A DNA stretch of 64,000 bases from an uncultured Bacteroides sp. (GCF_963677685.1 NZ_OY782186.1:2852001-2916000), one strand, 5' to 3'. Shown: positions 28,079 through 37,183, counted from the stretch's first letter. The notes: generated by a model not told the origin, from the sequence alone. Numbers and translations are program-made.

Positions 28079-28846
28079 ATGATAGCAAGAGAAGATATAA
28101 TTAAACCCGAGAATTTGGTTTACCAAAAACCGGTTCTAATGAACGAAGCCAATATGCACTACTGCCCAGGGTGTAGCCACGGTGTAGTTCACAAACTTAT
28201 CGCTGAGGTGATAGAGGAAATGGGAATGGCAGAAAAAGCCGTAGGTATCTCACCAGTAGGTTGTGCTGTATTCATTTATAACTACTTGGATATAGATTGG
28301 CAAGAAGCTGCTCACGGACGTGCACCAGCCCTCGCAACTGCGATCAAACGTTTATGGCCTGACAGACTTGTGTTTACATATCAGGGAGATGGAGATTTAG
28401 CTTGTATTGGTACAGCAGAAACAATACATGCACTTAATCGTGGAGACAATATCACCATTATTTTCATAAATAACGGCATCTATGGTATGACAGGGGGACA
28501 AATGGCACCAACCACTCTATTGGGGATGAAAACGGCGACCTGTCCTGAAGGACGCGATGTGAATCTACATGGTTACCCTATCAAAATGACAGAAGTAGCT
28601 GCTCAGCTAGAAGGAACAGCCTATGTTACGCGCCAAGCTGTACATACAGTAAGTGCCATCAGAAAAGCTAAAAAAGCAATTCGGAAAGCTTTCGAAAATT
28701 CAATGTCAGGGAAAGGCTCTAATCTTGTAGAAATTGTATCTACTTGTAACGCAGGTTGGAAAATGACCCCTGCGGATGCTAATACATGGATGGAAAAAAA
28801 TATGTTCCCATTCTACCCCTTAGGTGATATTAAAGACAAAGAATAA
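28079..28846 (+). CDS. vorA: 2-oxoacid:ferredoxin oxidoreductase beta subunit (TPP-binding)
   Basis: The 255-aa subunit binding thiamine diphosphate. Motifs: YCPGCSHG (about 22-29), HGRAPALATAIKR, then the TPP/Mg signature GDGDLACIG with INNGIYGMTGGQ about 30 residues later, as in 2-oxoglutarate and 2-oxoisovalerate ferredoxin oxidoreductases. CNAGW near residue 221 is also family-typical. It follows the small membrane protein by 10 nt and precedes the gamma subunit by 20 nt. Substrate specificity is not resolved. Confidence 0.92.
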   Translation: MIAREDIIKPENLVYQKPVLMNEANMHYCPGCSHGVVHKLIAEVIEEMGMAEKAVGISPVGCAVFIYNYLDIDWQEAAHGRAPALATAIKRLWPDRLVFTYQGDGDLACIGTAETIHALNRGDNITIIFINNGIYGMTGGQMAPTTLLGMKTATCPEGRDVNLHGYPIKMTEVAAQLEGTAYVTRQAVHTVSAIRKAKKAIRKAFENSMSGKGSNLVEIVSTCNAGWKMTPADANTWMEKNMFPFYPLGDIKDKE

Positions 28847-28866
28847 AGCTAAAACCAAATAATAAG

Positions 28867-29409
28867 ATGAAAGAAGAAATTATTATATCAGGCTTCGGTG
28901 GACAAGGAGTCTTATCAATGGGAAAGATTTTGGCTTATTCCGGACTGATGGAGAACAAAGAAGTAACTTGGATGCCTGCCTACGGACCTGAGCAAAGAGG
29001 GGGTACTGCCAACGTCACAGTAATTATCAGCGATGAAAAAATATCATCACCGATATTAAGTAAATATGATACTGCCATTATTCTAAATCAACCATCTCTA
29101 GAGAAATTTGAGAGTAAAGTTAAACCAGGTGGAGTACTAATTTATGATGGTTATGGAATTATTCATCCACCTACGCGTAAAGACATCAAAATTTATCGCA
29201 TAGATGCAATGGATGCTGCTAATGAAATGAACAATGCCAAAGCATTCAATATGATTGTACTTGGAGGATTATTAAAATTACGTCCTATGGTCACGACAGA
29301 AAATGTATTGAAAGGACTTAAAAAAACTCTTCCTGAGCGTCATCATCATTTAATACCAATGAATGAAACTGCCATATTAAAAGGAATGGATCTTATTCAC
29401 GAACAATAA
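28867..29409 (+). CDS. vorC: 2-oxoacid:ferredoxin oxidoreductase gamma subunit
   Basis: A 180-aa protein with the family's N-terminal ISGFGGQGVLSMGKILA (about 7-23) and WMPAYGPEQRGGTANVTV (about 37-54) motifs. It forms the core with the alpha and beta subunits and contributes to CoA-dependent chemistry. It is the last gene of the operon, closed by a perfect terminator 28 nt downstream. In anaerobes such as Bacteroides this complex supplies succinyl-CoA or branched acyl-CoA and reduced ferredoxin. Confidence 0.93.
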   Translation: MKEEIIISGFGGQGVLSMGKILAYSGLMENKEVTWMPAYGPEQRGGTANVTVIISDEKISSPILSKYDTAIILNQPSLEKFESKVKPGGVLIYDGYGIIHPPTRKDIKIYRIDAMDAANEMNNAKAFNMIVLGGLLKLRPMVTTENVLKGLKKTLPERHHHLIPMNETAILKGMDLIHEQ

Positions 29410-29437
29410 GAAAATACGTTTTAAATAAACTTATTAT

Positions 29438-29477
29438 AACCCACTCTTACAATAATTATTGTAAGAGTGGGTTTTTT
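29438..29477. terminator. Strong rho-independent terminator
   Basis: Perfect 18-bp arms meeting with no loop spacer (29438-29455 and 29456-29473), followed by a T-run. Confidence 0.92.
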
Positions 29478-29585
29478 ATATATAAAACAACATTCCTTTT
29501 TTTATCACAAGATAATTAATAACTATGAAAGCAATAATTGAAGTTAATGTACAAAGCTTTTCAGTGGGCTATTTATTTTTTATTG

Positions 29586-29593
29586 TATATTTG
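29586..29593 (+). promoter_or_regulatory. Bacteroidetes -7 box immediately before the porin start codon
   Basis: TATATTTG ends only 8 nt before the ATG, which would give a leader of about 5 nt if used. Confidence 0.5.
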
Positions 29594-29601
29594 CCGCTAA
29601 T

Positions 29602-31620
29602 ATGAAAAGATTTATAATTTTATACTATATAATATTAGCTATTGCTCCCGTCGGCGCAATAGCACAAGTCCGGATCAATGATGCCTTTGATGAGAATGGC
29701 AATCAGATAGATCCATCTATGCGAATAAAAAAAGACACTTCAAATGTAGAAGTGCAAAGCATTCCCCCTAAATTATACATGTGGAATATAAGTCAAGAAT
29801 TAGGCAATATTAACCCAATAGAAACAGATACTATTTACCAATATTTTCAGAACACTAATTTAACAGAAGGAATCAAAGGACATTATAACTATTTGGGTAA
29901 TTTAGGTGCACCCCGTTTATCTCGTCTATTCTTTGAACGCACAGAAGCCTCTTCGTCCATGTTTATGGACCCTTTTTCCAGTTTTTACCAAAATCCGTGG
30001 AAATTCAAATTCACTAATAGTAATGTCCCGTACACCAATATAAGCTATTACAAGGGCGGTAGTAAAATAGATGGAGAAGAGCGCTTTAAATCCTATTTCT
30101 CAGTAAATGTCAACAAAAGACTTGCTTTTGGTTTCAACATAGACTACCTCTACGGGCGAGGAAGATATAATGACCAATCTACTGCTTTTTTCACAGGAGG
30201 GTTATTTGGTAGTTACATAGGTGAACGATACCAAGCTCACTTCATTTACAACAACTACACAATGAAGATGGCTGAGAATGGAGGAATTACTGACGACAGA
30301 TACATCACTAATCCGGAAGCTATGGCTGAAGGGAAAAAAGAATATGAGGCCGCAAATATTCCTACAAAATTAGAGAGTACATGGAACAAAAACAATAAAT
30401 ATTACGTCTATTTCACCCACCGCTATAACCTTGGATTTACAAGAAAAGCAAGTGGCATAGAAAACGATACATTAGACAAATACATTCCTGTGACTAGCTT
30501 CATACATACCGTTAACTTAGAAAAGTCTCGCCATCGTTTTCTCTCTAAAGCTGAAAGAAAAGGATTTTATGATAATACCTATATTAACACCGGTGGTCTT
30601 GCAAGTAATGACTCCACAACCTATATAAGCCTCAAAAACACATTCGGCATCTCTTTACTAGAGGGATTCAACAAATACGCAAAATCGGGTTTGACAGCAT
30701 ATATTTCTCACAAGATGAGTAAATATGAGCTAATGAACAAAGACTCTGTCTCCACTGATAAATATAACGAACAAGAAGTTTATCTAGGAGGAGAGCTGTC
30801 CAAACGTCAGGGAAATGTATTGCACTATATCATTAATGGAGAAGTCGGTATGCTCGAAAAAGCGATTGGCCAATTTCGCGTAAAAGGAAATATTAATCTA
30901 GATTTCCATCTATGGAAAGATACAGTAAATCTTGTTGCAAGAGCATCCATTAGCAAGACTTTGCCAGCGTTTTATATGCGTCATTACCATTCCAATCATT
31001 TCTATTGGGACAATACAAATTTTAGCAATGAATTCCGTTCACATATTGAAGGGGAACTCAATATTCAACGTTGGCATAGCAATCTTAAAGTAGGAGTAGA
31101 AAATATTAAAGATTATACTTATTTTAATCAAAATGCCTTACCAGCACAATTTAGTGACAACATCCAAGTTATTTCTGCTATATTTAATCAAAACTTCAAG
31201 CTCGGTATTTTCCATTTAGATAATGAAATTACTTGGCAACAAACAAGTAATGCTACTATATTACCATTACCTAAAATATCTCTATATCACAATTTGTATT
31301 TAGAAACAAAATTAGCTAAAAAAGTACTAAGTGTACAACTAGGAGCTGATGTACGTTATTTTAGTAAGTATCATGCTCCTGCTTACACTCCCGCTATTCA
31401 ACACTTTAATTTGCAAGCCAATGATGATCAAATTGAAATAGGAGGTTATCCAATTGTCAATTTATATGCTAACTTACAATTAAAACGTACTCGATTCTTT
31501 ATAATGATGTATCATGCCAACCAAGGAATGATGAGTAATTCAAATTATTTTCTTGCTCCCCACTACCCTATTAATCCTAAGATGCTTAAATTTGGACTTT
31601 CATGGAATTTTTATGACTAA
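29602..31620 (+). CDS. Putative outer-membrane porin (Bacteroidetes putative porin family)
   Basis: A 672-aa protein with a 22-residue signal peptide (ending AIAQ) and long alternating hydrophobic/aromatic strands typical of a large beta-barrel, for instance RLAFGFNIDYLYGRGRY and the final KMLKFGLSWNFYD with an aromatic C-terminal residue region. It resembles the Bacteroidetes putative-porin family; what it transports is unknown. The membrane-anchored substrate-binding-like protein follows 5 nt downstream, so the two are probably co-expressed. Confidence 0.8.
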   Translation: MKRFIILYYIILAIAPVGAIAQVRINDAFDENGNQIDPSMRIKKDTSNVEVQSIPPKLYMWNISQELGNINPIETDTIYQYFQNTNLTEGIKGHYNYLGNLGAPRLSRLFFERTEASSSMFMDPFSSFYQNPWKFKFTNSNVPYTNISYYKGGSKIDGEERFKSYFSVNVNKRLAFGFNIDYLYGRGRYNDQSTAFFTGGLFGSYIGERYQAHFIYNNYTMKMAENGGITDDRYITNPEAMAEGKKEYEAANIPTKLESTWNKNNKYYVYFTHRYNLGFTRKASGIENDTLDKYIPVTSFIHTVNLEKSRHRFLSKAERKGFYDNTYINTGGLASNDSTTYISLKNTFGISLLEGFNKYAKSGLTAYISHKMSKYELMNKDSVSTDKYNEQEVYLGGELSKRQGNVLHYIINGEVGMLEKAIGQFRVKGNINLDFHLWKDTVNLVARASISKTLPAFYMRHYHSNHFYWDNTNFSNEFRSHIEGELNIQRWHSNLKVGVENIKDYTYFNQNALPAQFSDNIQVISAIFNQNFKLGIFHLDNEITWQQTSNATILPLPKISLYHNLYLETKLAKKVLSVQLGADVRYFSKYHAPAYTPAIQHFNLQANDDQIEIGGYPIVNLYANLQLKRTRFFIMMYHANQGMMSNSNYFLAPHYPINPKMLKFGLSWNFYD

Positions 31621-31625
31621 AATTT

Positions 31626-32468
31626 ATGATAAAACTATCAGCTTCTAACATAATAAGGTACCTTATTATAGGTATAGTATCAGTATTCATAGCCACACTA
31701 TGGTTTAATACAAAGAAACCAGATGATGAGAAATTGTCTCGTGATTATGATGCCATAAAAAAAGAAGGTATTATAAGAGTTGCCACAGAATATAATTCAC
31801 TCAGTTTTTATACAAATGGGGATACTCTTTTAGGCTTCAATTATGAATTGATTCGACTTTTTGCACAACAAGAAAAACTAGAGGCAAAGATAAGTCCAAT
31901 CATGAGTTACAAACAAAGGCTTGAAGGACTAAAGAAAGGTAAATTCGACATTATAGCCTATGGCATGCAAGCTAACGATCGCCTTAAAGACTCTCTATCC
32001 CTCACCCAACCTATATTTTTAAGTAAACAAATCTTAGTGCAACGCAAATCGGATTCACAAGATAGTTCTCATATTCATAGCCAGCTTCAATTAGCAGGCA
32101 AAACATTGCATGTAGTCAAAGGGTCTCCAGCTATACAACGTATACAAAATTTAGGAGAAGAAATAGGTGATACTATTTACATAAAAGAAATCAATAAATA
32201 CGGCCCTGAACAATTAATGGCCATGGTTGCGCATGGAGATATAAAATATGCCGTATGCGATGAAAGTATAGTATTGGCTAATCTAAAATCTTTTCCACAA
32301 TTAGATATTAACACAGACATAAGTTTCACTCAATTCTACTCATGGGCTGTCAACAAAGAATCTCCAAAGTTACTAGAAGTTCTAAATAATTGGCTCGGCA
32401 AGTTCACTAAAAGCAAAGAATATCAGCAGCTCTATAAGAAATATTACAACAAAAACAACAAACAGTAA
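31626..32468 (+). CDS. Membrane-anchored substrate-binding-domain protein (SBP family 3)
   Basis: 280 aa: one N-terminal membrane helix (about residues 10-27), then a periplasmic bilobed domain of the family-3 solute-binding type. Features are IRVATEYNSLSFYTNGDTLLGF (split here as IRVATEYNSL and LGFNYELIRLFA) and a KKGKFDIIAYGM segment. It has no transglycosylase catalytic domain, unlike MltF. No ABC permease is nearby. A sensory or cell-wall-fragment-binding role is possible. It is coupled to the porin gene. Confidence 0.75.
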   Translation: MIKLSASNIIRYLIIGIVSVFIATLWFNTKKPDDEKLSRDYDAIKKEGIIRVATEYNSLSFYTNGDTLLGFNYELIRLFAQQEKLEAKISPIMSYKQRLEGLKKGKFDIIAYGMQANDRLKDSLSLTQPIFLSKQILVQRKSDSQDSSHIHSQLQLAGKTLHVVKGSPAIQRIQNLGEEIGDTIYIKEINKYGPEQLMAMVAHGDIKYAVCDESIVLANLKSFPQLDINTDISFTQFYSWAVNKESPKLLEVLNNWLGKFTKSKEYQQLYKKYYNKNNKQ

Positions 32469-32590
32469 TTTATAAAGGCATAATTTTAATCGTAAAAGAT
32501 CGCAGCTAGAAAGTTTGTATTCAGTTTTACTTTAGGCTAATTCATTATGACATTATCATCACTTCATACTTTAATAAAAAAATAATCATG

Positions 32591-32598
32591 TATCTTTG
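32591..32598 (+). promoter_or_regulatory. Bacteroidetes -7 box for the Gfo/Idh/MocA gene
   Basis: TATCTTTG, 26 nt before the start codon. Confidence 0.6.
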
Positions 32599-32624
32599 CA
32601 AAAAGTAGGTAATTAACAAAGATT

Positions 32625-33611
32625 ATGGATGATAAAATAGTTAAATGGGGATTTATTGGGTGCGGTAACGTAACCGAGCAAAAAAGTGGTCCAGCATTTG
32701 AAAAAGTAGAGCAATCTAAGGTGGTAGCTATTATGAGCAGAGACGCTGACAAAGCAAAAACTTATGCTCAAAAAAGAGGTATAAAAAAATGGTATGATGA
32801 TGCACAAGAATTAATCGATGATAAAGAGGTCAATGCAATTTATATTGCTACTCCTCCTTCTTCTCATGCCACTTATGCCATTATGGCAATGAAAGCTGGC
32901 AAGCCTGTTTATATAGAAAAACCTATGGCTGTGACTTACGAAGAATGTACCCGTATTAACCGTATATCAAGAGAAACAGGTGTACCTTGTTTTGTCGCCT
33001 ACTATCGACGATACATGCCTTACTTTCTCAAAGTGAAAGAATTAGTATGTAATGGTACTATTGGTAACATTATAAATGTCCAAGTTCGTTTTGCTCACCC
33101 TCCTTTTAATTTCGATTATAGCAAAGACAACCTCCCCTGGCGCTTGCAACCAGATATATCAGGAGGTGGATATTTTTATGACCTTGCACCTCACCAAATA
33201 GACTTATTACAAGATATTTTTGGTTGTATTCTTGAAGCTAAAGGATACAAAAGTAATCGAGGTGGATTATATGAAGTAGAAGATAGTTTAAGCGCATGCT
33301 TTCAGTTCGATTCAGGATTGGTCGGCTCAGGTTCATGGTGCTTCGTAGCCCATGAATCAGCAAAAGAAGATCGCATAGAAGTCATAGGAGACCAGGGAAT
33401 GATATGCTTTTCAATGTTTACCTATGACCCAATAGCTCTACATACCAAACAAGGACGCGAAGAAATACAGATAACCAATCCAGAGCATGTTCAACAACCT
33501 CTAATTCAAGCTGTAGTAAATCACTTGCTAGGTAAATCAACCTGCGCTTGTAATGGGGAGAGTGCTACCACCACCAATTGGGTAATGGACAAGATACTAG
33601 GCAAATTATAA
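32625..33611 (+). CDS. Gfo/Idh/MocA family oxidoreductase
   Basis: A 328-aa cytoplasmic NAD(P)-dependent sugar or polyol dehydrogenase. The N-terminal Rossmann motif is WGFIGCGNVTEQK (about 8-20), followed by YIATPPSSHATYA and EKPMAVTYEEC (with the family's EKP Lys). The C-terminal domain has the DLAPHQIDLLQDIFG motif with the catalytic-region His. It stands alone, so the substrate is unknown. Confidence 0.9.
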   Translation: MDDKIVKWGFIGCGNVTEQKSGPAFEKVEQSKVVAIMSRDADKAKTYAQKRGIKKWYDDAQELIDDKEVNAIYIATPPSSHATYAIMAMKAGKPVYIEKPMAVTYEECTRINRISRETGVPCFVAYYRRYMPYFLKVKELVCNGTIGNIINVQVRFAHPPFNFDYSKDNLPWRLQPDISGGGYFYDLAPHQIDLLQDIFGCILEAKGYKSNRGGLYEVEDSLSACFQFDSGLVGSGSWCFVAHESAKEDRIEVIGDQGMICFSMFTYDPIALHTKQGREEIQITNPEHVQQPLIQAVVNHLLGKSTCACNGESATTTNWVMDKILGKL

Positions 33612-33613
33612 GC

Positions 33614-33889
33614 CTCTAGGTGCCTAGAGAAACATTTCTGATACATGCAAATTCAACAATATACAAAAGTCACAACTTAACGAGTTAGTTCAAAGGCTTA
33701 TCCTGCTGCCTCAACAGCCTATGAAGTCAAAGCTTTGTCCATTCTCTAGAAGTTCTCTTTAAGAGAGCAACTCTGGTATAAGATAAACATGACCGTTAAG
33801 TTGTGTCTTTTCCTCAAAATAAATAAAAAAGCAACTTTCTTCTTATTTCATGTCACGTTAGTACACTTCATTTCGTCTTATTTATGTAG
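33614..33889. other. Gene-free gap with two inverted repeats before the sigma factor gene
   Basis: Right after the oxidoreductase stop is a 6-bp hairpin (33614-33629). A perfect 12-bp inverted repeat (33671-33682 and 33794-33805) then encloses about 111 nt that itself contains the smaller stem TTCTCTTTAAGAGAGCAA. No TAnnTTTG box is evident before the ECF sigma gene, which may use an alternative promoter. Confidence 0.4.
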
Positions 33890-34393
33890 ATGGAACTCAA
33901 ACAGTTTAAAATAGCAGTTCTCCCGCTTCGAGGCAAATTACTAAATTATGCCCGAAAGCTGACTGACGATACTTCTGATGCGGAAGACGTAGTGCAAGAA
34001 GTGATGATAAAACTATGGAATATCAGGCAAAAACTTGACCAATATAAAAGCATAGAGGCATTAGCCGTAAAAATAACTCATAATCTCTGCATGGACATGT
34101 GGAGAAGTAAGAAGCCTACATCTTTACCTCTTGATCAAGTACAAAAGGCGAGCGAAGGTTTGGCACCTGACCATTTAATTGAAGGAAAAGATGAATTTCG
34201 AATAATCAATGAGATCATCAATTCATTACCGACTTTGCAGCAAACCATTATTCGAATGAAAGATGTAGAAGAATATGAAGCCGATGAAATAGCCGAAATA
34301 ACAGGATGCAGCCCCGAAGCCATTCGCAGCAATTTGTCAAGAGCACGAAAAAAAGTAAGAGATATTTATTTAAGCTTAAAAACAAATGTCTAA
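33890..34393 (+). CDS. ECF-type RNA polymerase sigma factor
   Basis: A 167-aa sigma-70 family protein with region 2 (about 8-75, including DAEDVVQEVMIKLWN) and region 4 (about 105-160, including ADEIAEITGCSPEAIRSNLSRARKK split by length). There is no region 3, as in ECF sigma factors. It is followed by a small membrane protein that is a plausible anti-sigma factor, then by two envelope proteins, in one operon. A role in envelope or membrane stress is inferred from context. It is not next to a TonB receptor/FecR pair, so it is not a SusCD-type sigma factor. Confidence 0.92.
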   Translation: MELKQFKIAVLPLRGKLLNYARKLTDDTSDAEDVVQEVMIKLWNIRQKLDQYKSIEALAVKITHNLCMDMWRSKKPTSLPLDQVQKASEGLAPDHLIEGKDEFRIINEIINSLPTLQQTIIRMKDVEEYEADEIAEITGCSPEAIRSNLSRARKKVRDIYLSLKTNV

Positions 34394-34438
34394 GAGGAAA
34401 AAACATTTATAAATCATCAGATTATAAACCAATGAGGT

Positions 34439-34846
34439 ATGAAAATAGAAGACTTAATAAGCAAGTACTTTGAGGGAGCCACTTCTATTGAAGAAGAGCG
34501 CAAACTACGTCGATATTTTGCAAAAAATCATATACCTGAAGATTTGCAAAAATACAAGCCTATTTTCGCTTATTTCGAAAAAGAAATAAAAGGAAATCAG
34601 GTAAAGAAGAAATATTCGATGAAACAACGTATAACTTATACTCTTAGCGGTATTGCTGCTGGATTACTCATAGCTATTAGTATATCAGGCCTCTACAAAC
34701 AGATGGATGCAAAACCTGATAATTATGTTATCATTGATGGCAAAAAATACACCGATACACATATGGTACAAGCACAAGCAAAAGCAGCATTTCAAAATGT
34801 GAGTAGCAGCCAAGATGATGTACTCGCTACATTATTTAATGAATAA
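34439..34846 (+). CDS. Small membrane protein, probable anti-sigma factor
   Basis: 135 aa with a cytoplasmic N-terminal part (1-60) resembling anti-sigma zinc-less domains (LISKYFEGATSIEEERKLRR), one membrane helix (about 66-86, GIAAGLLIAISISGLY) and a short periplasmic tail. The EGATSxEEExxLRxYF pattern is common in Bacteroidetes proteins encoded next to ECF sigma genes. No FecR domain is present. The stop codon overlaps the region where the next frame opens, suggesting coupling. Confidence 0.75.
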   Translation: MKIEDLISKYFEGATSIEEERKLRRYFAKNHIPEDLQKYKPIFAYFEKEIKGNQVKKKYSMKQRITYTLSGIAAGLLIAISISGLYKQMDAKPDNYVIIDGKKYTDTHMVQAQAKAAFQNVSSSQDDVLATLFNE

Positions 34847-34874
34847 AATGAACCCTATAATAACCACAAGAAGT

Positions 34875-35321
34875 ATGAATAAACCGATTCGCATCATATT
34901 TATAATCCTTTTAATGGGTATAAGCACTAGCCTATATGCTCAACAAGGATTACAAATAGCTTCTGTATTTCAAAAATACAGCAAGCACAAAGGGGTAACT
35001 ATGGTAGAATTATCTAACGAAATGTTAGAAACTTACGAGATGACTCTCTATAAAAGCATTAGTTTCAAAAATGCAGGAAAAGCAATGCCGCTAATTCTAC
35101 GGTGTTTAGAAATAGATAAAAAAAAGGCGAAAAAAGTGAAAGAAGTTATTTTAGACGGAGAAATTCAATCTGGCTATTATCAGCTACCAGCAATAAAAGA
35201 AGATATTAATCGCTTTATTCTATTTAAAACTAGTAAAAAAGGAAACGCCACTCTTATCTACATTGAAGGAGAATTAGATGCTGATGACTTGGTCACTATG
35301 CTATTTATGAAAAAAAATTAA
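34875..35321 (+). CDS. Secreted DUF4252-like protein
   Basis: 148 aa from the chosen ATG, which gives a clean signal peptide (MNKPIRII... ending LYAQ); the open frame begins 60 nt earlier inside the anti-sigma gene. The mature part has the pattern VFQKYSKHKGVTMVELSNEM at the N-terminus and IYIEGELDADDLVTML at the C-terminus, which I recall as DUF4252-like; the family call is from memory. It is predicted periplasmic or an envelope protein and is co-transcribed with the sigma factor. Confidence 0.65.
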   Translation: MNKPIRIIFIILLMGISTSLYAQQGLQIASVFQKYSKHKGVTMVELSNEMLETYEMTLYKSISFKNAGKAMPLILRCLEIDKKKAKKVKEVILDGEIQSGYYQLPAIKEDINRFILFKTSKKGNATLIYIEGELDADDLVTMLFMKKN

Positions 35322-35342
35322 TTTGATTAAACAATAAAATTT

Positions 35343-36224
35343 ATGAAACGACTCATTCTAGCTTTGCTTATATTGGCTCCCATAGCAGCCATGGCACAAG
35401 AAATTAACGCACAGGATACGACCCTCTTTGTTAACGGCCGGAAAATGACTATTAAAGAACGAGATGGTAAAATAAAAGTAAAACTCTATGAAGGAATGTC
35501 TAGGGGAGATACCATTGAGAATGCTCAAGTTTTTGAAGGAGTATACATGAACGGTCAGAGTACTGAAAGAAGAATGGGATTGAGCATTCCTTTCACCAAA
35601 AAGAAAAATAGAGGGCGCTTTGAACCCCACTATGCGGGTCTATATTTGGGGTATAGCAGTTTGGCTGACGGACTGAGTCTCAAGAATGCCAAAGGAATAG
35701 ATCTTGTAGCTTCCAAATCATGGGAGATAGGTTTGAATCTCTTTCAAGGTTCATTAGTATTAAGCCCCGATCAACAATGGGGGCTCGTAAGCGGATTGGG
35801 ATATGCATATAACTCTTTTCGCATCGACGGCAACAAAGCTTTTCAAAAAGTAGGTGAAATTACAGCACTTGTAGATGCACCCCAAGGAATAACTTACAGC
35901 CGAAGCCGTCTGCGTTACAATTCATTTCGCATCCCCTTGCTGTTAGAATGGCAACAAAGAATTGGCAATAGAGGGCCGCTATTCTTCTCTCTCGGAGGGG
36001 AAGCCGAAATACGTTGTTGGATAAGATCGAAAATAAAATCCGACGGTAACGAAAAAACATTGGATAAAAGCCTCAATATTCACCCCGTAGGTATCAATCT
36101 TCTTGCTCAGGCCGGATTTGATGATTTTGGGGTCTATCTACGTTACTCCACTTTCGACCTGTTTGAAAAAGGCAAAGGCCCTGATCTACATCCAGTTACC
36201 TTCGGTCTAGTTTGGTATTGGTAA
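35343..36224 (+). CDS. Outer-membrane beta-barrel protein, sigma-operon member
   Basis: 293 aa with an 18-residue signal peptide (ending MAQ). A short region of about 75 residues precedes a probable eight- to ten-stranded barrel: alternating strands such as YAGLYLGYSSLADG, YNSFRIPLLLEW and a C-terminal VTFGLVWYW ending in an aromatic residue. It resembles PorT/OmpW-like outer-membrane beta-barrel families without a clear assignment. It ends the ECF sigma operon and is a likely target or sensor of the envelope response. Confidence 0.7.
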   Translation: MKRLILALLILAPIAAMAQEINAQDTTLFVNGRKMTIKERDGKIKVKLYEGMSRGDTIENAQVFEGVYMNGQSTERRMGLSIPFTKKKNRGRFEPHYAGLYLGYSSLADGLSLKNAKGIDLVASKSWEIGLNLFQGSLVLSPDQQWGLVSGLGYAYNSFRIDGNKAFQKVGEITALVDAPQGITYSRSRLRYNSFRIPLLLEWQQRIGNRGPLFFSLGGEAEIRCWIRSKIKSDGNEKTLDKSLNIHPVGINLLAQAGFDDFGVYLRYSTFDLFEKGKGPDLHPVTFGLVWYW

Positions 36225-36306
36225 AACAATCTTAAAACGATCCTTCTCAGCAGACGAAGCATTCGTTTATAGCCTGAAACATTTTCCAAATCGAAAATTT
36301 ATTTTG

Positions 36307-36314
36307 TACATTTG
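36307..36314 (+). promoter_or_regulatory. Bacteroidetes -7 box for guanine deaminase
   Basis: TACATTTG, 29 nt before the start codon. Confidence 0.6.
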
Positions 36315-36343
36315 CCCCAAAGTAGTAAAAGACGAATAAGAAA

Positions 36344-36811
36344 ATGACAAAAGAAGAATTGATGAGGAAAGCAATCGAGCTTTCTAAAGAAAATATTGAA
36401 AACGGTGGTGGACCATTCGGGGCAGTGATAGCAAAAGACGGAAAGATTATAGCCACAGGAGTCAATCGTGTAACTGCATCATGTGACCCCACAGCCCATG
36501 CCGAAGTAAGTGCTATACGCTCTGCAACCAAACAATTGGATACTTTTGATTTAAGCGGATATGAAATATACACTTCGTGTGAGCCCTGTCCCATGTGTTT
36601 AGGAGCTATTTACTGGGCACGTTTAGATAAAATGTACTATGCTAACAACAAAACAGATGCTAAGAACATTGGTTTTGACGATTCATTCATCTATGACGAA
36701 TTGGAACTTAAACCTTCCGATAGAAAATTACCATCTGAAGTATTACTAAGCAACGAAGCTATCAAAGCTTTTGAAGCGTGGGCACAGAAAGATGATAAAA
36801 TAGAATATTAA
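36344..36811 (+). CDS. guaD: Guanine deaminase-type nucleoside/base deaminase
   Basis: Zinc-dependent hydrolytic deaminase, converting guanine to xanthine by analogy with Bacillus GuaD. The 155-aa protein has the zinc and proton-shuttle motifs TAHAEV (about 51-56) and TSCEPCPMCLGAIYW (about 80-94), and the GuaD-typical C-terminal GFDDSFIYDE segment with a swapped tail ending in EY. These last features separate it from tRNA adenosine deaminase TadA. Monocistronic, with a terminator 20 nt downstream. Confidence 0.85.
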   Translation: MTKEELMRKAIELSKENIENGGGPFGAVIAKDGKIIATGVNRVTASCDPTAHAEVSAIRSATKQLDTFDLSGYEIYTSCEPCPMCLGAIYWARLDKMYYANNKTDAKNIGFDDSFIYDELELKPSDRKLPSEVLLSNEAIKAFEAWAQKDDKIEY

Positions 36812-36831
36812 CAAAATATCTCCGAAGCAAT

Positions 36832-36879
36832 AAATTCTCCCTAGCGACCTATTTCATAGTAGAGCGTTAGGGAGAATTT
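36832..36879 (+). terminator. Terminator after guaD
   Basis: 15-bp arms with one G-U-type mismatch (36832-36846 and 36865-36879). Confidence 0.7.
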
Positions 36880-36924
36880 CTGTAAAGCCCCCAATAGCGA
36901 CAAGTACAAGAAAATTATTTCCCA

Positions 36925-37183
36925 AATGACAAGGCAATATCTAGAGAAATAGATGCAATCCTAGGTGAGTCTAAACTAAGAGGAAACTTCTTATCAAATA
37001 TAAAACACCTGCAATTATCTCTACAAAGTCAGACCTTATCTTGAGAAACTATGACTTAATTGATGAGCTTTCACATTCAGCCGTGACATTCAAACATTAT
37101 CAAATATCCCGCCATTACAATTAACTAATATTATAGTAGAACTAAGACTAAACAGAGGCGAAGATGCAATACCTTTTTCATGA
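36925..37183 (+). pseudogene. Possible decayed coding remnant
   Basis: In the 400-nt gap between guaD and the FadL-like gene, three consecutive plus-strand segments read as protein-like sequence in successive frames: 36925-37044 (starting NDKAISREID), 37035-37124 ([15 protein letters not shown]) and 37130-37183 (IIVELRLNRGEDAIPFS). Each shift is of the same sense, which would fit a gene broken by two frameshifts. No family is recognised and there is no clear start. The evidence is weak and based only on composition. Confidence 0.25.
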
